From positions 1,401,501 through 1,465,500 of the forward strand of contig NZ_PYSY02000002.1 of NCBI RefSeq assembly GCF_003049685.1: 64,000 nucleotides of DNA, written 5' to 3'. Source of the DNA: Brucella pituitosa. GTDB lineage: Bacteria; Pseudomonadota; Alphaproteobacteria; Rhizobiales; Rhizobiaceae. The notes below the pieces were generated by a model. That model saw only the letters and a list, made by a program, of their open reading frames with translations. It ran no database searches and was not told the DNA's origin. The position numbers and the translations under genes are program-made. This document shows, piece by piece, positions 56,272 to 64,000 of the stretch. Every line of letters starts with the position of its first letter. Within the stretch, counting starts at the first letter, position 1.

Positions 56272-56511
56272 ATGGCAGCTGCTCGACTAATCGTGGTTGC
56301 GGCTTTTGATAAAAACGATGACGGTGAACTGATTCCAGCATTTGACCCTATAGCCTTTGAAACAGAAGGCCGTGCGATGAAGTCAGCGCTTGCGCTGGAA
56401 GGCAAACATGCAGGGGGCGTAGCATGGAGCAGAGAAGCCGATCCAGACATTGGCGAATATGGACCTCCAGCCATTATTTTCCAATATGGCGAAATTCCCG
56501 ATATGGAATGA
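56272..56511 (+). CDS. Hypothetical prophage protein, 79 aa
   Basis: Compact acidic protein: AARLIVVAAFDKNDDGELIP, then AFETEGRAMKSALALEGKHAGGVAWSR and a PDIGEYGPPAIIFQYGEIPD end. The reading suggests a small conserved phage/rhizobial protein of unknown function, cytoplasmic. It is transcribed opposite to the lysis genes and shares a terminator with them. Confidence 0.65.
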   Translation: MAAARLIVVAAFDKNDDGELIPAFDPIAFETEGRAMKSALALEGKHAGGVAWSREADPDIGEYGPPAIIFQYGEIPDME

Positions 56512-56530
56512 GCCGGATACTCAAACGACA

Positions 56531-56555
56531 AAAGCCCCGCCTAAGCGGGGCTTTT
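56531..56555. terminator. Bidirectional terminator
   Basis: AAAGCCCCGC / GCGGGGCTTTT with a CTAA loop between two convergent prophage genes. Confidence 0.92.
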
Positions 56556-56556
56556 G

Positions 56557-56856
56557 TTATTTCTTGTCCTGAGCAAGCACAGCGAGAACCTGATCTAGGC
56601 GTGTATTCGTACCCCTTGACGCCTCTCGCGTTTCGTCGCGAAGCTCCCTCACACTGTCCCGCAATTGCTTCACATGATCATCCAGATCAACGCGCCTGAC
56701 ATATTCGTCTCGGACGCGGTTCACGCGTTCATGCAGTTGATTGTCGCCATCCCTTATTGAAGATGACAGAGAACGAAATGTGGCAATGAGAGCGACAGTA
56801 AATGTTCCTCCTAACCCTGTAGCAAGTCCGATCAGCCACTTGATATCATCTCCCAT
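56557..56856 (-). CDS. Prophage membrane protein with coiled coil, 99 aa
   Basis: ATG 56856 has GGAGGTGTGAGGTA upstream; the longer frame to 56970 overlaps the spanin gene without a ribosome site. One membrane helix (IKWLIGLATGLGGTFTVALI) followed by a long heptad-rich tail (LHERVNRVRDEYVRRVDLDD ... LRDETREASRGTNTRLDQV). Such proteins sit next to lysis genes in alphaproteobacterial phages. A relic of the same family lies at 49085. Confidence 0.7.
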   Translation of the reverse strand: MGDDIKWLIGLATGLGGTFTVALIATFRSLSSSIRDGDNQLHERVNRVRDEYVRRVDLDDHVKQLRDSVRELRDETREASRGTNTRLDQVLAVLAQDKK

Positions 56857-56860
56857 TACC

Positions 56861-57154
56861 TCACACCTCCGCCAGCCCATCATAAAAATCAGCACATCGA
56901 TCTGTGCGCGCATTCTGTCGATCAAGCGCCTGCCGTTCCCGCTTGAGAACCGATCGAACTTCCGCCCCATCGATTAGCGGCGCATGGTCTTCTTTCTTGC
57001 GGCAGTCATCCGGATATGTAGGCAATTGCCGTTCTGCCTGCGCCCGTCCCACTTGTTCAGCCGATTCCTGCAAAAGCTTGTTACTTGCGCAGGAACTCAA
57101 TGTCATCGCGGTCAAGCAGACAAACCCGCCCCGCATCAGCAAGCCGCTTTTCAT
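56861..57154 (-). CDS. Outer-membrane spanin lipoprotein (Rz1-like)
   Basis: 97 aa from ATG 57154: MKSGLLMRGGFVCLTAMTLS, lipobox SSC, then a soluble tail with many charged residues. Starts inside the preceding inner-membrane spanin gene in another frame, the usual overlapping Rz/Rz1 layout. It joins its partner across the periplasm and disrupts the outer membrane at the end of lysis. Confidence 0.72.
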   Translation of the reverse strand: MKSGLLMRGGFVCLTAMTLSSCASNKLLQESAEQVGRAQAERQLPTYPDDCRKKEDHAPLIDGAEVRSVLKRERQALDRQNARTDRCADFYDGLAEV

Positions 57155-57464
57155 AGCCGGCAATCTCCTGTTCTGATTTTTCAACTTGTGCGGCTTCAGC
57201 TGCACGAGCGTTGCGCAACTGCACCTGATAGGCTTCGATAACGAGGCCATTGGCGCGCCTGATTAATTTGAGCTGAGCGAGTTCAGCCTTTAACGCGAGT
57301 GCCTGAAACTCAGGCACCATCCCTTTCTTCGCCTGCCCCTCAAATGCGGCTCCGATGTAAGGAATGTCCTTCAACACCGGGACGCCGTTGTAATAAATCG
57401 ATGCAAGCACGATTCCGATTGCAACACCTGCCATCACCTTGATGACGTCGAGGATATGGCTCAT
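57081..57464 (-). CDS. Inner-membrane spanin (Rz-like)
   Basis: 127 aa from ATG 57464, which overlaps the endolysin stop (ATGA). One N-terminal membrane helix (VIKVMAGVAIGIVLASIYYN) and a periplasmic coiled coil (LALKAELAQLKLIRRANGLV ... AEAAQVEKSEQEIAGYEKRL). The 3' end overlaps the outer-membrane spanin by 74 bases. Confidence 0.78.
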   Translation of the reverse strand: MSHILDVIKVMAGVAIGIVLASIYYNGVPVLKDIPYIGAAFEGQAKKGMVPEFQALALKAELAQLKLIRRANGLVIEAYQVQLRNARAAEAAQVEKSEQEIAGYEKRLADAGRVCLLDRDDIEFLRK

Positions 57465-57967
57465 TTCAGACCCGCCAGACAAAGTTCAAGCTCGCCGATG
57501 CGTTGCGCATCGCCCAGCTCGCGACGCTTGCGCAGCCCTTCCACGACTTTGCCGCCAGCCCGGTTGAATGCTGTCATGGCGTTGCACGCCATACGCCATT
57601 GCTTTTCAGTCATGCGCCTTGCGGCGGTCGATTTGCAGGCAGCGCCAGTGCCGATGTTGTATGAGAGATCGAGCATCGACGCTTGCACGCTGATAGGAGC
57701 CTGATCAAAGGTCCGGATACATTTGCGAAGCGGCTGTCGAAAATCTGTTTCAAGCCGCTTGATCAGCATTTCCTGACACTGTTTGTCGGTGTAGCTGTCG
57801 CCCTTCTTGACGCCCTTGGTTTCCCCCAGGCACACTGTCCATACCTTGCCGAGCTTGTCGTAATAGGCATGGTTTTCCATCCCCTCCCACGGAGCAGTTA
57901 GATATGTTGCGGTCAATGCAACCAGACCAAGGGTGGACGCCAAAGCTGCCTTTGCACGTTTACTCAT
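57461..57967 (-). CDS. Phage endolysin, GH24 lysozyme with SAR-type N-terminus
   Basis: 168 aa from ATG 57967. N-terminal weak hydrophobic segment (ALASTLGLVALTATYLTA) is a likely signal-anchor-release domain, so the enzyme can reach the periplasm without holin pores. Catalytic triad region E-x8-D/C-x5-T: the Glu in WEGMENHAYYDKLGKVWTVC, the Asp in AYYD, and ETKGV. It cuts the glycan chain of peptidoglycan. Start overlaps the holin-like gene end. Confidence 0.88.
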   Translation of the reverse strand: MSKRAKAALASTLGLVALTATYLTAPWEGMENHAYYDKLGKVWTVCLGETKGVKKGDSYTDKQCQEMLIKRLETDFRQPLRKCIRTFDQAPISVQASMLDLSYNIGTGAACKSTAARRMTEKQWRMACNAMTAFNRAGGKVVEGLRKRRELGDAQRIGELELCLAGLK

Positions 57968-58178
57968 CGCGAAAAACCTTCTGTGATTTGATGCGCATGA
58001 CAAAGGCCAACACCGTCACGAAGAAGGTGAGAGCTGCAAATGCGCCTGTTGGGATGGGGAAAGCGTCACCCAGATAGGGCAACACGACTTCAAGGCCGGA
58101 CAAAATTGCAGCGGCCAGCAGCAGACGGATGCTCCACGCATAGCGAAGCACCCGCCTCCAATCGGAGACAAGTTTCAT
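57960..58178 (-). CDS. Holin-like small membrane protein (DUF7940 type)
   Basis: 72 aa: basic start KLVSDWRRVLRYAWSIR, two membrane helices (LLLAAAILSGLEVVLPYLG and GAFAALTFFVTVLAFVMRI) and a basic tail. First gene of the lysis cassette. Layout and position fit a holin or pinholin. Confidence 0.75.
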   Translation of the reverse strand: MKLVSDWRRVLRYAWSIRLLLAAAILSGLEVVLPYLGDAFPIPTGAFAALTFFVTVLAFVMRIKSQKVFRDE

Positions 58179-58251
58179 GATTGCTTCCGGTATTAAAAAG
58201 CCACCCAGGAGGGCGGCACAGTGATTACGGTTTCAGGGGGTAATAGAAGGC

Positions 58252-59343
58252 CTAGTACTCTCCGAGATCGCGCTGGGGGGTATCGCCGCTACTACTGCTG
58301 CTCTTCTTTTGTTTTTTTCGGGTGTCTTTCCCGGCAGTCCCACCGGGTTGTTTCACTTCCAAAGAAGTCGTGCTGCCACCGCTACGATCTGCCTTGTGGC
58401 GGACTGAGGCGATTCTATATTCACCGTCGACGCCAGCACGCGCGCCAGAAAGGATAAAACTGGCTTCGGCCTGCGCTTCCACAGTTAGGTCCAACTCAAC
58501 ACTTCCTTCACCGCCCTCGCGTTCGGCTTCCCGCTTGCGCGCATCGCCCACACTTTCGGCCTGGCTTTCATCGCTCACCGTCGCACGAACGATGTTGGCG
58601 GATTCCGGCAAATCGCGATCAAGATTGAACTCGATTTCCTTGGATTTGAATTCGGCTGCCTTGCGGTCGAAATAGCGAACTTTGGCTTTTGTGAATGATC
58701 TGCGACCTTTGAAGGGTGCAATATCCCATGAGATGACATTCTCTCCGACTATACCAGTGATGGTCGGTAACTTTGTTCCCGTAGTGGCTTTGCCTTCGCC
58801 GCGCTTGGCCATTATGGCCTGATTGCCCCGAACCTTAAAGGTCCCGCCAAACTCGTGAGCGAGCTTCTCTCCAAGGTGCAGAAAGCTTTCCCCATCCGCA
58901 GACCAATAGTCGCGACGAATGTTGCCAAAGTCCGGATCAAGCTTGATGGATGATATTCCGGCACGTTTGGCGGCATCATCCATAAATTCCTGCAAGGTTG
59001 CATCGTCCTTGTGAAACAAGAGAGGCTGCTTGATCTTGCCTCTGCTATCGAACCCTTTTGCTGTTACGCGCAGGATTCTGCCACCTCCACGCGAGCCAGA
59101 AGATCGGGCGCTATCCAGTGTGCCGTTGAACTTTGACACGCCATTCAAAAACACTTCGACGGAAGCGCCGTCTTTGGGCAACTCCACCTGCCCATTCGTA
59201 TCATCGAATGTCAGGGAGCATGTATCAGATGCGCTGCCATCCTTGTCCGTAATCTCGATATCGATGAGATACGGACGCATTGCACTGGTCATGTCCTTGC
59301 CATCGACAACAACTTTCCAGGTGACTTTCCACTGGCTACCCAT
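58252..59343 (-). CDS. Phage tail protein D (late control D, P2 type)
   Basis: 363 aa. Opens WKVTWKVVVDGKDMTSAMRP, DKDGSASDTCSLTFDD, typical of gpD, the baseplate hub protein of P2-like myophages (cell-puncturing base). The C-terminal part contains TVEAQAEASFILSGARAGVD and ends in a Lys/Ser tail. Follows X and U in P2 order. Confidence 0.9.
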   Translation of the reverse strand: MGSQWKVTWKVVVDGKDMTSAMRPYLIDIEITDKDGSASDTCSLTFDDTNGQVELPKDGASVEVFLNGVSKFNGTLDSARSSGSRGGGRILRVTAKGFDSRGKIKQPLLFHKDDATLQEFMDDAAKRAGISSIKLDPDFGNIRRDYWSADGESFLHLGEKLAHEFGGTFKVRGNQAIMAKRGEGKATTGTKLPTITGIVGENVISWDIAPFKGRRSFTKAKVRYFDRKAAEFKSKEIEFNLDRDLPESANIVRATVSDESQAESVGDARKREAEREGGEGSVELDLTVEAQAEASFILSGARAGVDGEYRIASVRHKADRSGGSTTSLEVKQPGGTAGKDTRKKQKKSSSSSGDTPQRDLGEY

Positions 59344-59350
59344 GGATTAC

Positions 59351-59572
59351 CTATTCAAAAAGGGAAACGACTTGGCGTGATTGGCCGGTTTCTTCAGGTG
59401 GAAGGTCAGGCAGTTGCACCAAAGTGCCCAAGGGAATGATCGCGCCGAGAGCGGCGAGATCAGTATTCAGGGCCAACGCCTCCTCAACAAGGATGCGCCC
59501 ACGCACGCCATAGGCGCGCCATAACAGCAGGTCGAGGGTTATACCTTCGCCCTTGACGGTGATTGACTGCAT
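59351..59572 (-). CDS. Phage tail protein X (LysM-like)
   Basis: 73 aa, P2 gpX size. QSITVKGEGITLDLLLWRAY, then VEEALALNTDLAALGAIIPL and a Gly-Thr-x-V-x-L-P end, which form a LysM-like fold. Seven bases before D and nine after U. Confidence 0.9.
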   Translation of the reverse strand: MQSITVKGEGITLDLLLWRAYGVRGRILVEEALALNTDLAALGAIIPLGTLVQLPDLPPEETGQSRQVVSLFE

Positions 59573-59581
59573 AGCGTTGTC

Positions 59582-60016
59582 CTAAAATAGTCCGAAGAGC
59601 GAAAGCAGTCCGGTAATTACCTGTTGTCCAGACCCGACATCGGGCTGCACCTTCGTCATGACAATTGTGTGCTTGACGACAAATCCAACGCCTTCGCGGG
59701 TAAGACTGGTGTGGTTTTCTGAAATGCGGGTGATGGCAAACCATCCGAGCCGCGTGCCATCACCGCGTTGCAGCGGAAACTTGGTCCCGCTACGGCGCAT
59801 TTCGTGGGCAATTTCCAGTTCTTCCAATCCGCCAATCTTGGTTGGTAAAAGCTGCCCGGAAAGTGTGATTTCGTCATCGCCTTCCCCGGTAAATTCCTTG
59901 CCGGGGAAGGCTCCCATAAGTGGCTTAGATGCGATATCAGCTGAAGCCGATCTTTGCATGTCATCGATACTGAAAGGTCTGGTATCGATAGCCAGCGTTC
60001 CAAGCATGTAAAGCAT
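59582..60016 (-). CDS. Phage tail protein U
   Basis: 144 aa. Opens MLYMLGTLAIDTRPFSIDDM, with the P2-U-like central segment TGEGDDEITLSGQLLPTKIG. In P2 gpU takes part in tail completion and the tail tip. Its start overlaps the tape-measure stop (cat/tca at 60014-60018). Confidence 0.88.
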   Translation of the reverse strand: MLYMLGTLAIDTRPFSIDDMQRSASADIASKPLMGAFPGKEFTGEGDDEITLSGQLLPTKIGGLEELEIAHEMRRSGTKFPLQRGDGTRLGWFAITRISENHTSLTREGVGFVVKHTIVMTKVQPDVGSGQQVITGLLSLFGLF

Positions 60017-62277
60017 CAGGTCACCCCATATTCGAGATCGGCGTGAATGCCATCAGCCTCCATCCGGAAACGTCTTTGAAGTTCCGCTATGGCCTTCTGG
60101 ATCAAAGATTCTTCACTCATGCCGGGTGCCGCGTGGATATGCAGCGCACCGATAGAAAGGCCACTTCCACCCCCACCCATGCGGGCATTGCCGCCGTTGG
60201 GAATAATGGTGCCGGTACGATTGGCAGTGAAAAGCTCAGGGCCTTTCTCGCCGACCAGATAGGTTCTTCCGCCAACAACGGAGCCACCTGCCGCTTTTGC
60301 CCCAGACAATTTAGGAATACCCTGCGCCCACGTTGGCGCATTAGGATTAGACGGTGCGCCTGAGCCCCCGGTAATCCACGGATTGGAAGATGCAGGGCCT
60401 GTATTGCCTATCAAGCTGTCGAAGGCTTGCTTGAGCTTCACAGCACCTTCGTAAGCGGATTTGAAACCGCCGACTATGCTACTGATACCGGAGGCGACTG
60501 CATTCACGCCTGCTGCAACCGAACCACCAATTGTCTCGCCCCACGAGCGCCACTCACCTGTAGAAGCCTGAAGTGGCCCAAGCAGCCCGGAGATGCTCTC
60601 CCATAGGCGCTTTGCCATATCTACAATAGGTTGGAGGATCGGTTGGACCGGAGCAAGCCCAGCCATAAATCCTTCACCGACACCTACCAGCAGTTCCTTG
60701 ATGCCTTGCCAGTTGTTGTAAATCCACGTACCGGCCATAGCGATACCGACGACAATCGCTCCGATGCCAGTTCCGATCAAAGCGAATTTGAGAGCTCTCA
60801 GCGCTGTAGAAACATACCTAAGGGGATTAATTAATCCAATTAGCGAGCGCCCCATTATGGCAAGTGCAGTGCCATTCCCGGCAATTGAAGCTGCTGCAGC
60901 GTAGCCAATCATGGCGGTGCGGAGCGCCCGTAGGGATGCTGTGACAGGCGTGAAAACAAAAGCCAATCCAGCAAGCACCAGACGCAACGATCTCAATGCA
61001 ATGATGCCACCCGTAATAATTCCCCCCTTCATCCAAAGCAGGCTGAATTGAGTGGCGATTGCAGCCACTCGAAGAGCGATCAGCGCTGCCGTCGTCGCAA
61101 TGACAGCACGGGTAAGGGCGGGATGTGCCTCGGCAAATTCTGCCATGCGATTGACGATTGGCACGATCACATCACTGAGATCGTTTAAAGCTGGGAGGAG
61201 GGCCGAACCAATAGCAAGGCTGATATTCTCCATCGCGATGCGAAATCGCTTGCCAGCAATGGCACTCGTCTTGAGGCGTCGATCATAATCCTCCTGAACG
61301 ACACCTTGCGCCTTCATTGCCTCTTCGCGAATCCGGCGATATTCCTGCATGTTCTGAATGAGTGGGCGTAAACCCTGCTGCACCTGAGCATCTTGGAAGA
61401 GGTCGCCGAGCTTACCTAGGTCTCCCTTCAAAGTGCGATTGGTGATTTCAGCGATTGCCTCAATTGGAGTGAGGCCTTTTTCTGCAGCCTTCTTCATCTC
61501 CCTTTCGAGATTAACGCCCATCTTGGCAAAAGATTTGCGGGTCAATGGTGCATTGATCTTCTGAAGGACGTTTGAGAGATTGGTCGCAGCAGATGCACTG
61601 TCGCCTGTGCCTTTCCGCACAATTTGCAATGCGGCGGATAGATCGGCAACTGCAGGTACACCCTTTTGACCAAGTGCCTGATAGCCCGCGCCAAGCGTGG
61701 GGAAATATTTGGCCATGTCTTTCAGTTCGAAAGCACCGGCTTTACCTGCCTGCGCCATGGCATCCAGAGCGTTCCCAAACTGGTTGGCCGGCACCTTCAG
61801 ATTATCGAGTGCCGCATAACCAGCCTGTGACAAGTCGGCGATCTCGGCATTGTAAGCGGTTGCCGCTCGTCCAATATCAGGCAACAAGCCAAGCGCGTCT
61901 TCACGGCTCGCACCCATGCCAGCTAAAATGTCCATACCATCCGCCATGTCAGCAGCTGATTGAGTGGTATCGCTGGCGACCTTACGAATTTCCTTACCCA
62001 GTTGAGGCAACGCAGAAATTGGGGCTTCAATTTTTTGGGCGATATCTTCCAGTTTTGTTTCAAATTCTGCTGCAGCTTCCGCTGGGGCTTTAAGGGCACG
62101 ATAGAGTCCGTATCCGACCGCAGTGGCTTCGACCATTCTTCCGCGCATCTCATCCAGACGCCGCGAATTATTGGCCTGTATATTCTGAAGGCGCGTCATG
62201 GCACCTTCAATAGCCCGCGACGGGCGCGAGAAACGGTCGAGTAACTCGATAACGAGTGACGATGTGACTACACCCAT
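60016..62277 (-). CDS. Phage tail tape measure protein (P2 T type)
   Basis: 753 aa from ATG 62277. N-terminal long helical region with the TP901/P2 core (SDTTQSAADMADGMDILAGM, LPDIGRAATAYNAEIADLSQ), then several membrane-like hydrophobic helices in the middle (LTRAVIATTAALIALRVAAI, LRSLRLVLAGLAFVFTPVTA, LKFALIGTGIGAIVVGIAMA), and a Gly-rich C-terminus. Sets tail length and is ejected with the DNA. The size suggests a tail shorter than P2 by inference only. Confidence 0.92.
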   Translation of the reverse strand: MGVVTSSLVIELLDRFSRPSRAIEGAMTRLQNIQANNSRRLDEMRGRMVEATAVGYGLYRALKAPAEAAAEFETKLEDIAQKIEAPISALPQLGKEIRKVASDTTQSAADMADGMDILAGMGASREDALGLLPDIGRAATAYNAEIADLSQAGYAALDNLKVPANQFGNALDAMAQAGKAGAFELKDMAKYFPTLGAGYQALGQKGVPAVADLSAALQIVRKGTGDSASAATNLSNVLQKINAPLTRKSFAKMGVNLEREMKKAAEKGLTPIEAIAEITNRTLKGDLGKLGDLFQDAQVQQGLRPLIQNMQEYRRIREEAMKAQGVVQEDYDRRLKTSAIAGKRFRIAMENISLAIGSALLPALNDLSDVIVPIVNRMAEFAEAHPALTRAVIATTAALIALRVAAIATQFSLLWMKGGIITGGIIALRSLRLVLAGLAFVFTPVTASLRALRTAMIGYAAAASIAGNGTALAIMGRSLIGLINPLRYVSTALRALKFALIGTGIGAIVVGIAMAGTWIYNNWQGIKELLVGVGEGFMAGLAPVQPILQPIVDMAKRLWESISGLLGPLQASTGEWRSWGETIGGSVAAGVNAVASGISSIVGGFKSAYEGAVKLKQAFDSLIGNTGPASSNPWITGGSGAPSNPNAPTWAQGIPKLSGAKAAGGSVVGGRTYLVGEKGPELFTANRTGTIIPNGGNARMGGGGSGLSIGALHIHAAPGMSEESLIQKAIAELQRRFRMEADGIHADLEYGVT

Positions 62278-62292
62278 TGCGGCACCATCTTC

Positions 62293-62723
62293 TTATTTTT
62301 GTGGATTTTCAGACCGTACGACGCGGGCAAGACTGCTGGAGTAATCCAGCAGCTTGTCAACTTCCCACTCTTCTATCTGGTCAATCGGAGTATGCAGGTG
62401 GCGGGCTACAGCCGTCAGGATGTCTCGCCAAGCGACGGTTTTTTCTCCGTATCCATCTTGGCGTTCGCTGACTTTCCCATAAGGGGGGTTACCTTCTCGC
62501 CGATGGTTTCGATATCTTCGATGTCGAGTTCTTCGATCACTTCCACATCGACTTCAGCGAGGGCGGCAAAAACAAGAAACCCGGCTTTGGCCTTATTTTC
62601 TTCACCCTCAGCCACAAGCGTGTCTTTGGCCTTCATGCGACGGAAAGTCAGCTCTCTAATTTCCTGATCATTGTGAGTGATGGGATATTCCAGTGGGACG
62701 GTTACGGTCGTTACCTTGGCCAT
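62293..62723 (-). CDS. Phage tail assembly chaperone E with -1 frameshift extension E'
   Basis: The 102-aa frame 62723-62415 (MAKVTTVTVPLEYPITHNDQ..., MDTEKKPSLGETS) is a gpE-type chaperone. Its stop can be skipped by a -1 slip at GAAAAAA (T run 62439-62444), which gives the extension KTVAWRDILTAVARHLHTPI, DQIEEWEVDKLLDYSSSLAR, ending at 62293. This extension matches the E' (GpE-like) part in P2 phages, made from E+E' by programmed frameshift. No start codon exists for the extension alone. 15 bases separate it from the tape measure gene. Confidence 0.85.
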
Positions 62724-62754
62724 GATTATTCCTGACTATACAAAGGATGATTGC

Positions 62755-63267
62755 CTATGCGCCAAGCGCGCGACGAACGTCGGAAAAGATGTCCTTGCCG
62801 CCGGTGCGCAGAACTCGTTCCCAGAAATCGACGTAGAAAAGCTCTTCACCGTTGAGATGAAATTCGTAGTGTGTGACTTCTTTAAAGGCATGATTGCAGC
62901 CTACGAAATCTTCCGGGCTTCCTTCATCAGGCGTCCATTCAACGATGGCCCCTTCGATGATGGCGCGCGATGGCACAGTCTTACCCGTCTTCTTATCCTT
63001 GACGGCTCCCGCGAAAACCCACCGGCTCACCTCGCCAAGGTCACGGAATACGTCTGTGTCGAAGCCTTTGATTTCCATCGCCGGTTCCGGTGCCTCAATG
63101 CGGGGCAAGGCGAAATCGGCGCTCATGATACCGCCGCCTGGATTGTGGTTGGCGGTAAAGAATTTGAGCGGGGGGATCGTGAGTTTGGAAATGGTATTGG
63201 CACGGGATGTGCCGGCTTCTTCGGCACGGCGTGCGTCGACGGCCACCATCATATACAGCGTTTGCAT
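62755..63267 (-). CDS. Phage major tail tube protein (FII)
   Basis: 170 aa from ATG 63267 (MQTLYMMVAVDARRAEEAGT); an earlier ATG at 63282 has a poorer context. P2 gpFII features: LTIPPLKFFTANHNPGGGIM, MEIKGFDTDVFRDLG, and HYEFHLNGEELFYVDFWERV. Forms the inner tube of the contractile tail. Follows the sheath gene. Confidence 0.92.
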   Translation of the reverse strand: MQTLYMMVAVDARRAEEAGTSRANTISKLTIPPLKFFTANHNPGGGIMSADFALPRIEAPEPAMEIKGFDTDVFRDLGEVSRWVFAGAVKDKKTGKTVPSRAIIEGAIVEWTPDEGSPEDFVGCNHAFKEVTHYEFHLNGEELFYVDFWERVLRTGGKDIFSDVRRALGA

Positions 63268-63300
63268 GATAGTTCCCTTCAAGAATGGAATGATTGAGTG

Positions 63301-64000
63301 TCAGGCGGTAGCGTTCAGCCGTGCGATGATTTCAGCGACAAGGCCTTCAACCGCAGGTCGGTAGCGGCGCACTTCATGGTTGGCGACCTTGAAGGCTGGG
63401 GCAGGTTCAATGCCAATGTTCACTGTGAGGTGACCGAGGCGAATTTGCTCAGGGCTGTTTTTGTCGGCGATAAATTTCACCTCGAAGCCCAGAATGTCGT
63501 CATCAACCTTATGGTCTCGCAACATGAACTTCTGCGAATTCAGCCATGCTTCCGCCGTGTCGGCTGTGATTTTCGGGCCAAGGAATTGGCGGGTAATCTG
63601 CGCCAACTTGACCGTCAGGTAATCTGCACCGCGCACCTGATGGATTTGCTTCCAAAGTTCACCAGTATCGGTGTTGTCAGTGCCGATGAAAACGAAACCA
63701 CCGTCAGCAATTGCACCGTCAACGCCGGTTTCCCCTCGCGCAACAATCGAAACATTGCCCTCTAGCATCTGCTGGCCTTCAGTCGAGCCGTCAAAGAGCG
63801 AGAAATTAATGTTGCGAGAAAGACCCGCCAGCCCTTGAATTGGCCGGTTTGCAATAGGGTCGAATGGCTTTCCCCCATGCTGGTTGTCAACAGATGCAAA
63901 CAGACCTGCAACGCGCGGACCCATTGGCCGAGTGACAATGTTGGTTCCCTCGTAAACCCGCGCTGCCACACCAATCGGCATAAGGCGCTGTGAGTTCATC
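63301..64000 (-). CDS. Phage tail sheath protein (FI), N-terminus outside the window
   Basis: The visible C-terminal 232 residues (PMGPRVAGLFASVDNQHGGK, RPIQGLAGLSRNINFS, GTDNTDTGELWKQIHQVRGA, FIADKNSPEQIRLGHLTVNI) are typical of P2 gpFI, the contractile tail sheath. The frame continues past the right edge. 33 bases upstream of the tube gene. Confidence 0.92.
   Translation of the reverse strand, partial: MNSQRLMPIGVAARVYEGTNIVTRPMGPRVAGLFASVDNQHGGKPFDPIANRPIQGLAGLSRNINFSLFDGSTEGQQMLEGNVSIVARGETGVDGAIADGGFVFIGTDNTDTGELWKQIHQVRGADYLTVKLAQITRQFLGPKITADTAEAWLNSQKFMLRDHKVDDDILGFEVKFIADKNSPEQIRLGHLTVNIGIEPAPAFKVANHEVRRYRPAVEGLVAEIIARLNATA

Overview
The window reads as chromosome from a Brucellaceae bacterium (Ochrobactrum/Brucella type). 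The grounds are an Omp2-type porin (51872-53017), sugar ABC systems and a xylose cluster arranged as in that family, and intergenic hairpin repeats typical of Brucellaceae and Rhizobiales. Species cannot be fixed from sequence alone.

Layout. (1) 1-5115: end of a sugar ABC operon (ATPase end, permease, binding protein) followed by a TIM-barrel isomerase/epimerase and a Gfo/Idh/MocA dehydrogenase. (2) 5318-6952: EptA/MCR-type phosphoethanolamine transferase. (3) 7045-15187: D-xylose module, with xylA, xylB and a LacI-type regulator on the minus strand, divergent from xylFGH. (4) 15259-18834: NCS2 uracil-type permease with a frameshift in an A6 run, a spermidine-synthase-like protein, a DUF2171 protein and a small lipoprotein. 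(5) 18931-25140: LacI regulator and exported nucleoside hydrolase facing a second ribose-type ABC operon. Two mirror-image LacI-like operators lie between them, suggesting periplasmic nucleoside cleavage followed by pentose uptake. (6) 25340-28708: two c-type cytochromes and a TonB-like DUF930 protein.

From 29 kb the window becomes accessory. A Pls/PosA-type single-module NRPS membrane synthetase, a GNAT acetyltransferase and a Sfp/EntD-type phosphopantetheinyl transferase form an overlapping cluster (29176-34528). They probably make an isopeptide-linked amino-acid polymer. An AT-rich stretch follows with two tandem Ig/invasin-like paralogues and a YadA-like trimeric adhesin head, all three without signal peptide or membrane anchor. 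Next come an IS5-type transposase remnant, an AraC-type regulator, and a giant glycine-rich autotransporter of about 1,873 aa that is broken by five single-base indels (41885-47507).

47.5-51.6 kb is a graveyard of mobile DNA. It has 45-nt direct repeats made of a tRNA-Gln 3' end, decayed integrase and IS66 remnants, small phage-derived ORFs, and a tyrosine recombinase lacking several catalytic residues. The porin and a RelE/HTH toxin-antitoxin pair follow.

From about 54 kb to the end is a P2-like prophage on the minus strand. It carries a Dam-type methylase split by a 1,042-bp IS630 element with TA target duplication, spanins, SAR-type endolysin, holin, and the tail genes D, X, U, T, E/E', FII and FI. 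The sheath gene (FI) runs off the window.
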